Source: Pedobacter sp. MR2016-24
GTDB taxonomy: Bacteria; Bacteroidota; Bacteroidia; Sphingobacteriales; Sphingobacteriaceae
Assembly: GCF_026239655.1 (NCBI RefSeq)
Contig: NZ_JAPIVO010000002.1
Span: forward strand, 124,001 to 188,000
DNA length: 64,000 bases
Reading direction: 5' to 3'
Below the pieces are notes generated by a model. The model was not told where the DNA came from. It made no database searches and saw only the letters and a list, made by a program, of their open reading frames with translations. Below are positions 1-7,444 of the stretch, in pieces (position 1 is the first letter of the stretch; each line of letters opens with the position of its first letter). Both the position numbers and the translations under genes were made by a program.

Positions 1-2
1 AT

Positions 3-887
3 CTGGTGCAGGTGGACCAGTATATTCGCAAAAAAGAAAATAACCTGCCGGTAAAAGCTGATAATGAGGCCCGGATCGTATGGTCGGACAGTAGCTCTAA
101 AAAGCAAACGGAAATTGCCATCGTATACCTACATGGATTTACGGCCAGTCAGGGAGAAGGCGATCCTGTACACAGGACATTCGCCCATGCTTTCGGCTGT
201 AATCTTTACCTTTCCCGTTTAGCAGGTCATGGGCTCAAGGGCAAAGATGCCATGCTGGAATTTACACCAGAACATTTATGGGCATCCGCATTGGAAGCTT
301 ACGCAATTGGTAAAAAACTGGGTAGGGAAGTGATTATTGTAGGCACTTCAACAGGTGCTGCAGTGGCATTGAGATTAGCTGCTACTTTTCCTGAAATCAA
401 AGGTATTATCCTTTACTCTCCAAATATTGCGATTAATAGTAAATCTGCGTGGCTGATGAATGATCCCTGGGGACTGCAAATTTTAAGGAAAGTAATGGAC
501 GGGAAATATTCGAAGGATACCAAAGATACTGATCCTAAACTGCGTCAGTATTTTTACGGCCAGTACCGCTTGGAGGCTTTACCACAGCTTGAAGAGTATA
601 TGGAAACCTCAAATACCCATGCTACTTATACTAAAATTAAACAGCCCGTTTTGATGCTCTATTATTATAAAGATGAAACCCATCAGGATGCTACAGTAAA
701 GATTGATGTCATGCTTCAAATGTTTGATCAGTTAGGTACATCAGCTGCACTGAAACGGAAGGTTGCTATACCTAATGCTGGAAATCATGTAATTGCCTGT
801 CCTGCCTTATCTAAAGATGTGCCCGCTGTAACAAGAGAAACATTGCGTTTTGCAAAAGAAATACTGCATATGAAATCTGCTATCTAG
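3..887 (+). CDS. alpha/beta hydrolase (serine carboxylesterase-like), 5' truncated
   Basis: The reading frame is open to the left edge of the window, so the true start and probably an N-terminal signal or leader are missing; the GTG at position 6 is only the first usable codon seen. The fold is shown by an HGF block (YLHGFTAS, the oxyanion-hole region) and a GTSTGA nucleophile elbow (GxSxG, Ser catalytic), followed by a late Asp (YYKDETHQD) and a His near the C-terminus (NAGNHV) that would complete the triad. This resembles carboxylesterase/monoacylglycerol-lipase-type hydrolases; the substrate cannot be told. It ends one base before the stop of the convergent gene at 888, so the two stop codons abut with no terminator between them. 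Confidence 0.8.
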   Translation: MVQVDQYIRKKENNLPVKADNEARIVWSDSSSKKQTEIAIVYLHGFTASQGEGDPVHRTFAHAFGCNLYLSRLAGHGLKGKDAMLEFTPEHLWASALEAYAIGKKLGREVIIVGTSTGAAVALRLAATFPEIKGIILYSPNIAINSKSAWLMNDPWGLQILRKVMDGKYSKDTKDTDPKLRQYFYGQYRLEALPQLEEYMETSNTHATYTKIKQPVLMLYYYKDETHQDATVKIDVMLQMFDQLGTSAALKRKVAIPNAGNHVIACPALSKDVPAVTRETLRFAKEILHMKSAI

Positions 888-1457
888 TTACTTTTTTCCA
901 AGGTTGCCGGTAATATTCAGCACTTCAAAAGTATAAGTTAGCAGTGACTTGCATCTCTCATAACATTGCAGCGCTTCCCATAATGTTTTAAATTCAGTAG
1001 CAGCGAGGTCCTTTTTCAGATCTTTGCAAAAAGAAACTATGCCCTGATCTTTCCAGGGGGTTGTGGTAGAGGAAAGTTCGACCAGCGGAACCGTTTCACC
1101 TTTAGTAACTAATGCAGTTTTGAAGCAGTTGATAATATCTTTCATCAGCATAAAAAGCGATTCACTATCTCTGTAAAGATCAGGATGCAAATCATGTGTG
1201 TTCATGTTGATAATGTTGGCTTCGAGAATAGTGGCCTGTTTGATGAATGCGAGTCGGATTTTATCAGCGTCAGCGTCGGGGGCATTCAGCTCTGGCTGGA
1301 GCATTTTAACCACCCGTAAAGACTCCGCCATTTCATTTCTATCCTCTTCGCTGTCAGTTTTTACAAACCTGGTATGTGCAGCCTGAAATTTTTCGATGGC
1401 CTCTACACTCGCCAGCAATATCTGAGCGGCATTCTTATAATTCTTAATGGGTTTCAT
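888..1457 (-). CDS. hypothetical helical protein, 189 aa
   Basis: I do not recognise this family. The protein is soluble-looking, without a signal peptide or membrane segment, and is dominated by helix-forming stretches rich in Leu, Glu, Lys and Ala. It contains four Cys residues spread through the C-terminal half. The start MKPIKNYKNA follows a short AT-rich gap. It lies 116 bases downstream of the LanB gene on the same strand, so it could be the last gene of that unit, but the gap is larger than within the tight operons elsewhere in the window. It is convergent with the hydrolase to its left. No function is proposed. Confidence 0.65.
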   Translation of the reverse strand: MKPIKNYKNAAQILLASVEAIEKFQAAHTRFVKTDSEEDRNEMAESLRVVKMLQPELNAPDADADKIRLAFIKQATILEANIINMNTHDLHPDLYRDSESLFMLMKDIINCFKTALVTKGETVPLVELSSTTTPWKDQGIVSFCKDLKKDLAATEFKTLWEALQCYERCKSLLTYTFEVLNITGNLGKK

Positions 1458-1573
1458 AAAATCTTTCTAACTAAACCACAATGTTACCACTAGCGTAAAA
1501 GTAGGAAATTTGTTTTATTTGGATACTCTTTTTGTTGATTAATTTTATGTATATCAGTATGTTATAATTAAAT

Positions 1574-4417
1574 CTATTTAGCGTTATCTATTTCCATGTT
1601 TTTGAGACGACCAATTTTTATTTTCATCATTCTGGCCAGAAAGTGGTAGATCACCAATTCATGCATTCGCTGGTCGCTGCGGAATAATCTATTTACATGC
1701 ATGTGAAACAGATCAGTTAAAAGCCGGGGTTTTATGCTCATGTTACAGGTGTTTAAAACCTTTATAAAAGCAATGGCAGAGTTTTCCAGTTTCTCTTTTT
1801 GTTGAGCTTTCAAAAATGCGATATCATTCCTGTTGGAGAAATCTTTAAAGCGTTGATTGATCATTTTGAATCCTTCCGGTTGTATATTCATCTCCTGCGC
1901 GAAGCTGTCAGCTACTTTTTCTGCAGATGACAGACATTCCCGGAGAGAAAATCCAATAGCCCCCCACACCTTTTCAATCAGATAGATGGATAAAGCATAT
2001 AATTGAAGTACCTGATATTCATTTTTAAGCAGGGTCATGACAAATTCACTGTCAGCATGAAAGCATTTTTCTACACTATCTATTCTGATGCTGCCATACC
2101 GGTCATTTTCTCTCCGGTAAGTTTTTATCTGTAAATCCGATATGATTCCGCTCAGTAAATCGGGCTCCATAAATTTCGCTACTGTGCGCATCACCTCATA
2201 TCCATCGGTATGCTGTTTTAGTTGCATCCTGAACCTGATATGGTTGGTTGGGATATTATAGCGGATAAAAAACCAGCTTCTAATGTCTTTTTTCACCGCA
2301 TTGATGCAGTTTTTTAAATTATCATGCAGGATAACATTGCTGCGGGAAGGATGGCAATAGATCTCATAGTATAACCATTCACTTCCGGGTAAAAAGACAT
2401 CGGCGACTGGCTTGCCTGCACTACTTAATGGTTCTTCCGGTTTGATGTCAGAAAAATAAGACTTATATACTTCTTCCTCATGCGTTATACTCACAATAAA
2501 TTCAGAAAGATAGGGTGCACCTCCTTCATCTGTGATCAATGGTTGTTCAGGAATAAAAGCTTCTTCGATATATAAAGATGTCTTGTTACGGCAGTAAGCC
2601 AGAAATGAAGTCATATCTTCCTCAATCAATGGGTTGAAGCATAAAGTCTGATCAGCAGACCCGCATTTAAATAGCTGTTTTATCCCTATCTTTTGCAGCC
2701 AATCCGTAGCTGCACTTAAAGGCAGATCTTTCTGAGGAAGGCAAAGTAATTCCGGTACAAGCCATTTAGCGGGTGATAGTACTACCTGTTTGTATTGTAT
2801 TCTGGGATAGTGGGAAAGTCCGGGTAAAATATGATCTATACTTACCGTTAATGCAGAATGAATATTTTGATGTTGTAAATCTGAAAGGAAGCGGAAGATG
2901 GTTAAGTCTGAACGTATATAATTATAGGCCGAAGCGAGCTTTGGGATTATTCTTTTTCCATACTTTACAGAGCGTAGTACCAGTTCTCCATTAATTACAG
3001 AAACCATAATGTCGTCCGGATCAATGATATTCCTGCTTTCTGTCCAGGTCAGTAATGGAAGTTCGTAATTATACAGCGATTTTCGCCTGTTCACATTGTC
3101 TATATGTTTCTCAGCCTGGTAAGCAATGTCGAAGAAAAGCACACCGGGATTTGCTTTTTCTTCAATTTCTGCGAAGTTACTGCCTAGTTTTTCAATGTCA
3201 TGGCTGACCATAGAAAACCGTCCAAGCAAAGCATTGGCGGTTACCCCGCCTATTTGTTTGGCTACAATTAGCTCATCAGCATGTTGCATCAGTACGCTAA
3301 AAGTATTTGCGACAATGTTTGTCGAACCGTAAGCCTGACCTTTAAATCCCGCTAGTTGTACGATCTCACTGGACATCATCTGATCAATAATATACTTTTG
3401 AAGCGCTGAACTTACATGATCTGCGCCTGTATTAGGGATATCCCGGAATTTCTTCAATCCTTGTATCAAACTGTCTTCGTCTTTGTCCTGTTCTAGTGAG
3501 ATATAGTTAATTCCGACTTCTGGATCAATTGCTGTCAGGAGCGGAACTTCTTTATTTTCGAATTTTGAACGGAACTGGTCCCGGAAATCTGTCAATGACC
3601 TACTATTCTTAGCCGGTAGGTGTTTACTTAAAAAATGGACAGTTTCTAAAAGAATTTGCAATTCTTTCTCATTCAGGTACCCCTCTGCTAATTCTCTTTC
3701 TGCTATGATATAATCATTCGCCTGAGCTTGTGTATTAAACCCGATGCGACTAAAGTATTCTTGTCCAATTATATTTGGATGCATCTCCGTAAAAAGTAAT
3801 TGCAGGCTGATCAGCTGTTCAATGAAGTAGTTTGCTGTGGTTTTACCCATCCCTTCGGCATGGAGCAGATCCTTTACTTCCTTGATCGTACGCGGAATAT
3901 GGCAGAACCGAATCACATTTGCAGCGAGTTCCTGGTTAGTTATTGCAGAGAGTTCAAATGTGCCCTCAACAATATTTACATAACGTAATTCCTCTCCACA
4001 TACATAGGCAGTGGTGTTGGTTCTAAGATGCTTGGCATTTTTCAGGAGTGAGGATGGATCAAGATTAACATTTTCTTTTTCAGACCAGTCTGCAAAGCGA
4101 TGGATTACAGCTTCTCTAGCTATTTTTATACCATTAAATGATTCATCTTTCGAGACAGGTATCAGTGAAAAAGCCGCAAATTTACCATAAGGTGTAGCCC
4201 TGAATTTTGCCCTGTTGAAATATTTCCATAAGGTGAAGCGGGCTTTTGCGTCTAATAAATTAAGCTGGTTAGCTTCAATATCTTTTATAATTTCAAAAAA
4301 GGCAGGTGAAGACTCTTCAATATAAGTTTTAAGATCTTCCCAAACTTCTCCTATTTGCGCTTGAGTGGAAAATACAGGCGTACGGCAAAGTGTTACAGGG
4401 CAGATGGTTAATTTCAT
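1574..4417 (-). CDS. LanB-type lantibiotic dehydratase, full length (947 aa)
   Basis: Class I lanthipeptide dehydratases use glutamyl-tRNA to glutamylate Ser/Thr of a precursor and then eliminate glutamate to give Dha/Dhb. The N-terminal domain begins with the usual CRTPVFS block, and residues 69-81 (RAKFRATPYGKFA) match the LanB motif with two Arg four residues apart followed by TP(F/Y)G, corresponding to glutamylation residues in NisB. The C-terminal elimination (SpaB_C, thiopeptide-type) domain starts near residue 680 and has WFFIRY followed by HIRFR around 714-731. Both halves are therefore fused, as in NisB (about 990 aa), unlike split LanB or short glutamylation-only homologues. It lies 61 bases after the kinase gene and close to the candidate precursor at 5615. 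No LanC, protease or exporter is adjacent. The target peptide is inferred from position. Confidence 0.88.
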   Translation of the reverse strand: MKLTICPVTLCRTPVFSTQAQIGEVWEDLKTYIEESSPAFFEIIKDIEANQLNLLDAKARFTLWKYFNRAKFRATPYGKFAAFSLIPVSKDESFNGIKIAREAVIHRFADWSEKENVNLDPSSLLKNAKHLRTNTTAYVCGEELRYVNIVEGTFELSAITNQELAANVIRFCHIPRTIKEVKDLLHAEGMGKTTANYFIEQLISLQLLFTEMHPNIIGQEYFSRIGFNTQAQANDYIIAERELAEGYLNEKELQILLETVHFLSKHLPAKNSRSLTDFRDQFRSKFENKEVPLLTAIDPEVGINYISLEQDKDEDSLIQGLKKFRDIPNTGADHVSSALQKYIIDQMMSSEIVQLAGFKGQAYGSTNIVANTFSVLMQHADELIVAKQIGGVTANALLGRFSMVSHDIEKLGSNFAEIEEKANPGVLFFDIAYQAEKHIDNVNRRKSLYNYELPLLTWTESRNIIDPDDIMVSVINGELVLRSVKYGKRIIPKLASAYNYIRSDLTIFRFLSDLQHQNIHSALTVSIDHILPGLSHYPRIQYKQVVLSPAKWLVPELLCLPQKDLPLSAATDWLQKIGIKQLFKCGSADQTLCFNPLIEEDMTSFLAYCRNKTSLYIEEAFIPEQPLITDEGGAPYLSEFIVSITHEEEVYKSYFSDIKPEEPLSSAGKPVADVFLPGSEWLYYEIYCHPSRSNVILHDNLKNCINAVKKDIRSWFFIRYNIPTNHIRFRMQLKQHTDGYEVMRTVAKFMEPDLLSGIISDLQIKTYRRENDRYGSIRIDSVEKCFHADSEFVMTLLKNEYQVLQLYALSIYLIEKVWGAIGFSLRECLSSAEKVADSFAQEMNIQPEGFKMINQRFKDFSNRNDIAFLKAQQKEKLENSAIAFIKVLNTCNMSIKPRLLTDLFHMHVNRLFRSDQRMHELVIYHFLARMMKIKIGRLKNMEIDNAK

Positions 4418-4478
4418 AAGAGGGCGAAAATTAATTGTGTTTTATGAGTTACACTAAGATATTGATTAATTATCTTTT

Positions 4479-5546
4479 TTATTTGGGTGGATAATCAATT
4501 TTTAGCTCCACTTTATAAATATTTTCATGCAGTTCATGGCTAAATCGATATTGATTTTTATAAAACTGGTCTAGTCGCAGTGAAATATTTTGAATACCTG
4601 TTTTGTTACTTTTAACGGAGTTTTTTTCAATCGCCAGATTTGAGGACTCAAACAGTAAATATGCCGGGGTCGATTCGATTTTTATAGAGGCAGAAAACTT
4701 TTCATCCCTTAGATTTCCGTGTTTGAAGACGTTCTCTACAAGTGTCAGTAAGATGATGGGTATAGTGGGCGTCTCCGGATCGTGGATTTCCGTGCTATAG
4801 TTAAGGTACAAAGTATGGTTGAATCGTAACTGGTTTAATGCTATTAAATTATCTATTTGTTCCAGCTCTCTGCTTAATGGTATCGTACCAGTAGTACTCT
4901 CTAATGCAAAACCCATCATTCCTGCCAGTCTCATAATTGCATCATCTGCTTCTGCGGGCCTTTTTCTAATCGCATATCGGATGAAATTCAAGCTGTTAAA
5001 TAATAAATGAGGATTGATCTGTGCTCTAAGAAAGTCCTGCTCAGCACGAAGAAGGCTATTCTCTAGCTTTTCATTTTCAATGGCCTGTTTTAAAGTGCGT
5101 TCCTTCTTCTGGTTATACCGGATGAGGAAGTAGTAGCCGGTGCCGTACAGCATGAAGTAGCTGCCTCTCCAGACAATATTTGCTAAATATATTGAAGTCA
5201 AAAATTCGCGAGACAGAATTGAATAGGGGACAGTTTTTTTTAAATAAAAACTGATAAGGATTGTAATAACAGTGTATGCTAATATTTCCAGAATTATAAA
5301 TAATGGTAATCTCCAAATATTTATAATGGTGTGATGGGAACTTGACCGAAGTACAACTAGAGAATGGAAATAAAATAAAGAGATATTCAGGATATAGAAT
5401 ATAAGATATAATAAAAAGGATTGAAAATGCCTTGTTATTATTCCTATGATTATTATTTCATAAAATATGAAGATAGTCCAACATAGCGAATGTATGAACA
5501 CAGCTTTTGATATTTTAAATCGTCCTATATATAATAAAGCGGGCAT
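4479..5546 (-). CDS. LytS/YehU-type sensor histidine kinase (His_kinase family), 355 aa
   Basis: The N-terminal 145 residues are strongly hydrophobic and give about four membrane segments with little extracytoplasmic sequence. A short coiled coil (residues 148-172) leads into the phosphoacceptor box QINPHLLFNSLN with His180, diagnostic of the LytS/YehU (His_kinase plus HATPase_c) class. The ATPase N box is LVENVFKHG around Asn272, followed by a weakly preserved G-box region (KSNKTGIQNISLRL). It is the natural partner of the LytTR regulator at 5778-6515 on the same strand, but the precursor gene lies between them in the opposite orientation. The compact membrane sensor resembles peptide- or membrane-sensing kinases; the signal is unknown. 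Base composition is visibly AT-rich at the 5' end. Confidence 0.88.
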   Translation of the reverse strand: MPALLYIGRFKISKAVFIHSLCWTIFIFYEIIIIGIITRHFQSFLLYLIFYILNISLFYFHSLVVLRSSSHHTIINIWRLPLFIILEILAYTVITILISFYLKKTVPYSILSREFLTSIYLANIVWRGSYFMLYGTGYYFLIRYNQKKERTLKQAIENEKLENSLLRAEQDFLRAQINPHLLFNSLNFIRYAIRKRPAEADDAIMRLAGMMGFALESTTGTIPLSRELEQIDNLIALNQLRFNHTLYLNYSTEIHDPETPTIPIILLTLVENVFKHGNLRDEKFSASIKIESTPAYLLFESSNLAIEKNSVKSNKTGIQNISLRLDQFYKNQYRFSHELHENIYKVELKIDYPPK

Positions 5547-5563
5547 TTAATATAATAAAAGTG

Positions 5564-5578
5564 CAAATAATTTATTTG
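5564..5578. repeat. palindrome CAAATAA-T-TTATTTG in divergent kinase/precursor intergenic
   Basis: Perfect seven-base arms flank a single T, in the 68-base gap between the start codons of the histidine kinase (leftward) and the candidate lanthipeptide precursor (rightward). Placement fits an operator or a shared promoter element controlling both directions. AT-rich palindromes arise easily by chance, so this is tentative. Confidence 0.35.
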
Positions 5579-5589
5579 AGAGATAATAT

Positions 5590-5612
5590 TGATTGTACCT
5601 AAACAACAATCA
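5590..5612 (+). promoter_or_regulatory. inverted repeat TGATTGT-N9-ACAATCA just upstream of precursor start
   Basis: Seven-base arms separated by nine bases end two bases before the ATG of the 53-codon precursor gene. It could be a regulator site (the LytTR or TetR proteins nearby are candidates) or, if transcribed, a hairpin over the ribosome-binding region. No Shine-Dalgarno-like purine run is visible there, which is common in Bacteroidota. Confidence 0.35.
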
Positions 5613-5614
5613 TT

Positions 5615-5776
5615 ATGAAAATCTTAAAAAAAAACATCAAATTAACAAAAGAGACATTATTTGTTTATCAAAAACATGCTACTGGCGGTTTCAGTTATTC
5701 TGATCCAACTACTGTTCTTGCACATACAACAAATACTATGTTTCCTCCAACAGTAAATCGTCGTGAGCAAAATTAA
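5615..5776 (+). CDS. candidate class I lanthipeptide-type precursor, 53 aa, cysteine-free
   Basis: A 53-codon frame runs from ATG at 5615 to TAA at 5774-5776. The N-terminal leader is basic (MKILKKN) and continues IKLTKETLFVY, which resembles the KLxLxKETI-type leader block of Bacteroidota LanB-associated precursors. HATGG at residues 21-25 gives a candidate Gly-Gly leader end. The following 28 residues hold two Ser and six Thr (FSYSDPTT, HTTNT, PPTV) and finish with the charged RREQN. There is no Cys anywhere, so lanthionine rings cannot form within the peptide; dehydration only is the simple prediction. It sits between the kinase and regulator genes, about 1.2 kb from the LanB gene, on the opposite strand. 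The next gene's stop lies one base beyond its stop. Precursor identity is inferred from size, leader pattern and context. Confidence 0.7.
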   Translation: MKILKKNIKLTKETLFVYQKHATGGFSYSDPTTVLAHTTNTMFPPTVNRREQN

Positions 5777-5777
5777 G

Positions 5778-6515
5778 CTATGATCTCAAAGTGTGTTTCT
5801 TCAAATATTCAAGGAACACACTTTTATACTTTTCGCCTACCTGATAGTTATTTCCTGTACTCATTCTGGCAATATTTCCATCAACACGTTCCAGGTAATT
5901 CACTGAAATAATGATCGACTTATTGATCCTGAAAAATATATCTCTTCCCCTCAACATATCCTCCATTGCTTTCAGGCCTATATAAGTAATTTCATGACCC
6001 GTGGTAGTATAAATCATAATATAGTTTAGTAAAGCTTCTATGTAAACAATATTGCTGTATCTTATTTTAATATAACTGCATTTTTGTCCTCCTTTAATAA
6101 ATAAGAAGTCCTGATCATCTTTTCTTAGCTTGATGATATCCTGATATTTCAGGTCTAATTCTTCGATCTTTTTATTGAATGTGATATAGTTAACTGGTTT
6201 GAGCAGATAACCCGCTGCCCTCGCCTCGAAGGCTTCTGGCGCATGATCTCTGTAAGCGGTAACGTAAACCAGGAAATGGCAATAATTATTCAATACAGTA
6301 GCAGCATCTATTCCGTTTAAAACTGACATGTCAATATCAGAAAAAACAATATCAATATGATTCACCTGCTGCATGTAGAGAATTGCTTTTTTTGCATCAG
6401 GGAAGGTTTGCAGGAGTTCCAGTTTACCCGTTCCTTCAACCAGTTCGCTTAATTCATCAATAGCGTGTGGTTCATCATCAATTATTATACAACTCATTGC
6501 CATATCAATGATCAT
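5778..6515 (-). CDS. LytTR-family response regulator
   Basis: Receiver domain at residues 8-125: IIDDEP acidic pocket, phosphoacceptor Asp60 in FSDIDMSVLNG, conserved VTAY and LLKPVN with the switch Lys. The C-terminal LytTR DNA-binding domain (about 140-240) includes the typical FIKGGQKCSYIKIRYSNIVYIEA opening and FFRINKSIIISVNYLERV core. The listed start gives MIIDMAM; MSCIIIDDEP, six codons in (6497), is an equally good start. It should pair with the kinase at 4479-5546, whose gene is 231 bases further along the same strand, beyond the oppositely oriented precursor gene. LytTR regulators bind paired short repeats; I could not assign such a pair with confidence in the intergenic region. Confidence 0.9.
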   Translation of the reverse strand: MIIDMAMSCIIIDDEPHAIDELSELVEGTGKLELLQTFPDAKKAILYMQQVNHIDIVFSDIDMSVLNGIDAATVLNNYCHFLVYVTAYRDHAPEAFEARAAGYLLKPVNYITFNKKIEELDLKYQDIIKLRKDDQDFLFIKGGQKCSYIKIRYSNIVYIEALLNYIMIYTTTGHEITYIGLKAMEDMLRGRDIFFRINKSIIISVNYLERVDGNIARMSTGNNYQVGEKYKSVFLEYLKKHTLRS

Positions 6516-6666
6516 TAAAATTTATAACTCTCATCTAAGATACTTAATACAAGTAGATTAATATAAATAAATTACAGTTATATATAATATTCTACAGACT
6601 TTATATAACATTTTTCTCTTCGTAGCTGCTGAAGGATATATTGAGAACATAACTTAAACGAGTAGC

Positions 6667-7290
6667 ATGACCAGGTTACAGTTATTAATAAAATATATAA
6701 ATATGAAGAATAGAATGCAAACAGAGCGCAAATTGATAGATGCTGTTGACTATATTGTAAAAACTAAGGGACTTGGAGGTCTGGGTGTAAACAAAGTTGC
6801 AAAACAGGCGGGGGTGTCTAAAATTCTTATTTATCGCTATTTTGGTAACTTAGAGAAGCTGCTGAGGATATGCGTTAAAGAGAAAGATTTCTGGGAAAAC
6901 CATCTCGCTGAATCTCCTGTCGTAAACAGTAAGTCGAAATCCTTGCATTTATTGATTAGCGGAATATTGAAGGAACAATTTGGCCATTTCTATAATCATT
7001 GCGAAATGGAAGCTAATATCCTGAACAGCATTACTACTGATTCCAAGATTACTAAAAACTTATCTAATAACAGAAAGTATAACGATAATCAGTTACCCTC
7101 TGCTGAGGAAATTGTTAATGATTCAGCTGCCTACTATCAGATTGTATCCAAGCTGCTTGTTGCCGGTACTGAAGAGTTATTACTGCAGTCTATGCAAAAA
7201 AGAGTAGGAGGGAATAAAGTACATACCATTCTACAAAAAGACGATTTATTACGTTCTATGGAACGAATATTGCACATCGCATTTAACTAG
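6667..7290 (+). CDS. TetR-family transcriptional regulator
   Basis: The N-terminal helix-turn-helix is clear: LGVNKVAKQAGVSKILIYRYFGNLEKLL, with the YRYF recognition-helix signature of TetR proteins. The C-terminal ligand domain is divergent. The annotated start (ATG 6667) gives a 12-residue hydrophobic/basic extension; the ATG at 6703 (MKNRMQTERKL) would begin directly before the first TetR helix and may be the true start. It is divergent from the LytTR regulator, with about 150 bases between, so it may control that locus or be unrelated. The ligand cannot be inferred. Confidence 0.85.
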   Translation: MTRLQLLIKYINMKNRMQTERKLIDAVDYIVKTKGLGGLGVNKVAKQAGVSKILIYRYFGNLEKLLRICVKEKDFWENHLAESPVVNSKSKSLHLLISGILKEQFGHFYNHCEMEANILNSITTDSKITKNLSNNRKYNDNQLPSAEEIVNDSAAYYQIVSKLLVAGTEELLLQSMQKRVGGNKVHTILQKDDLLRSMERILHIAFN

Positions 7291-7444
7291 TTTTATTTTC
7301 GGTTGGCGTTTATATAATTTGCTGCGGATTCAATTCTTAATAGAATGATCATATTATTTTTATCCTTCCCTAGGGAGTTTTAAAAATAAAATGTCATTTT
7401 TGCAACCTTGATAAAACAGTAGGGCATGTAAATAAACGCTATAT

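Noticed and set aside
1574..4417. LanB-like gene as a peptide aminoacyl-tRNA ligase
   Set aside because: Those proteins are short and lack the elimination domain, which is present here (FIRY and HIRFR motifs).
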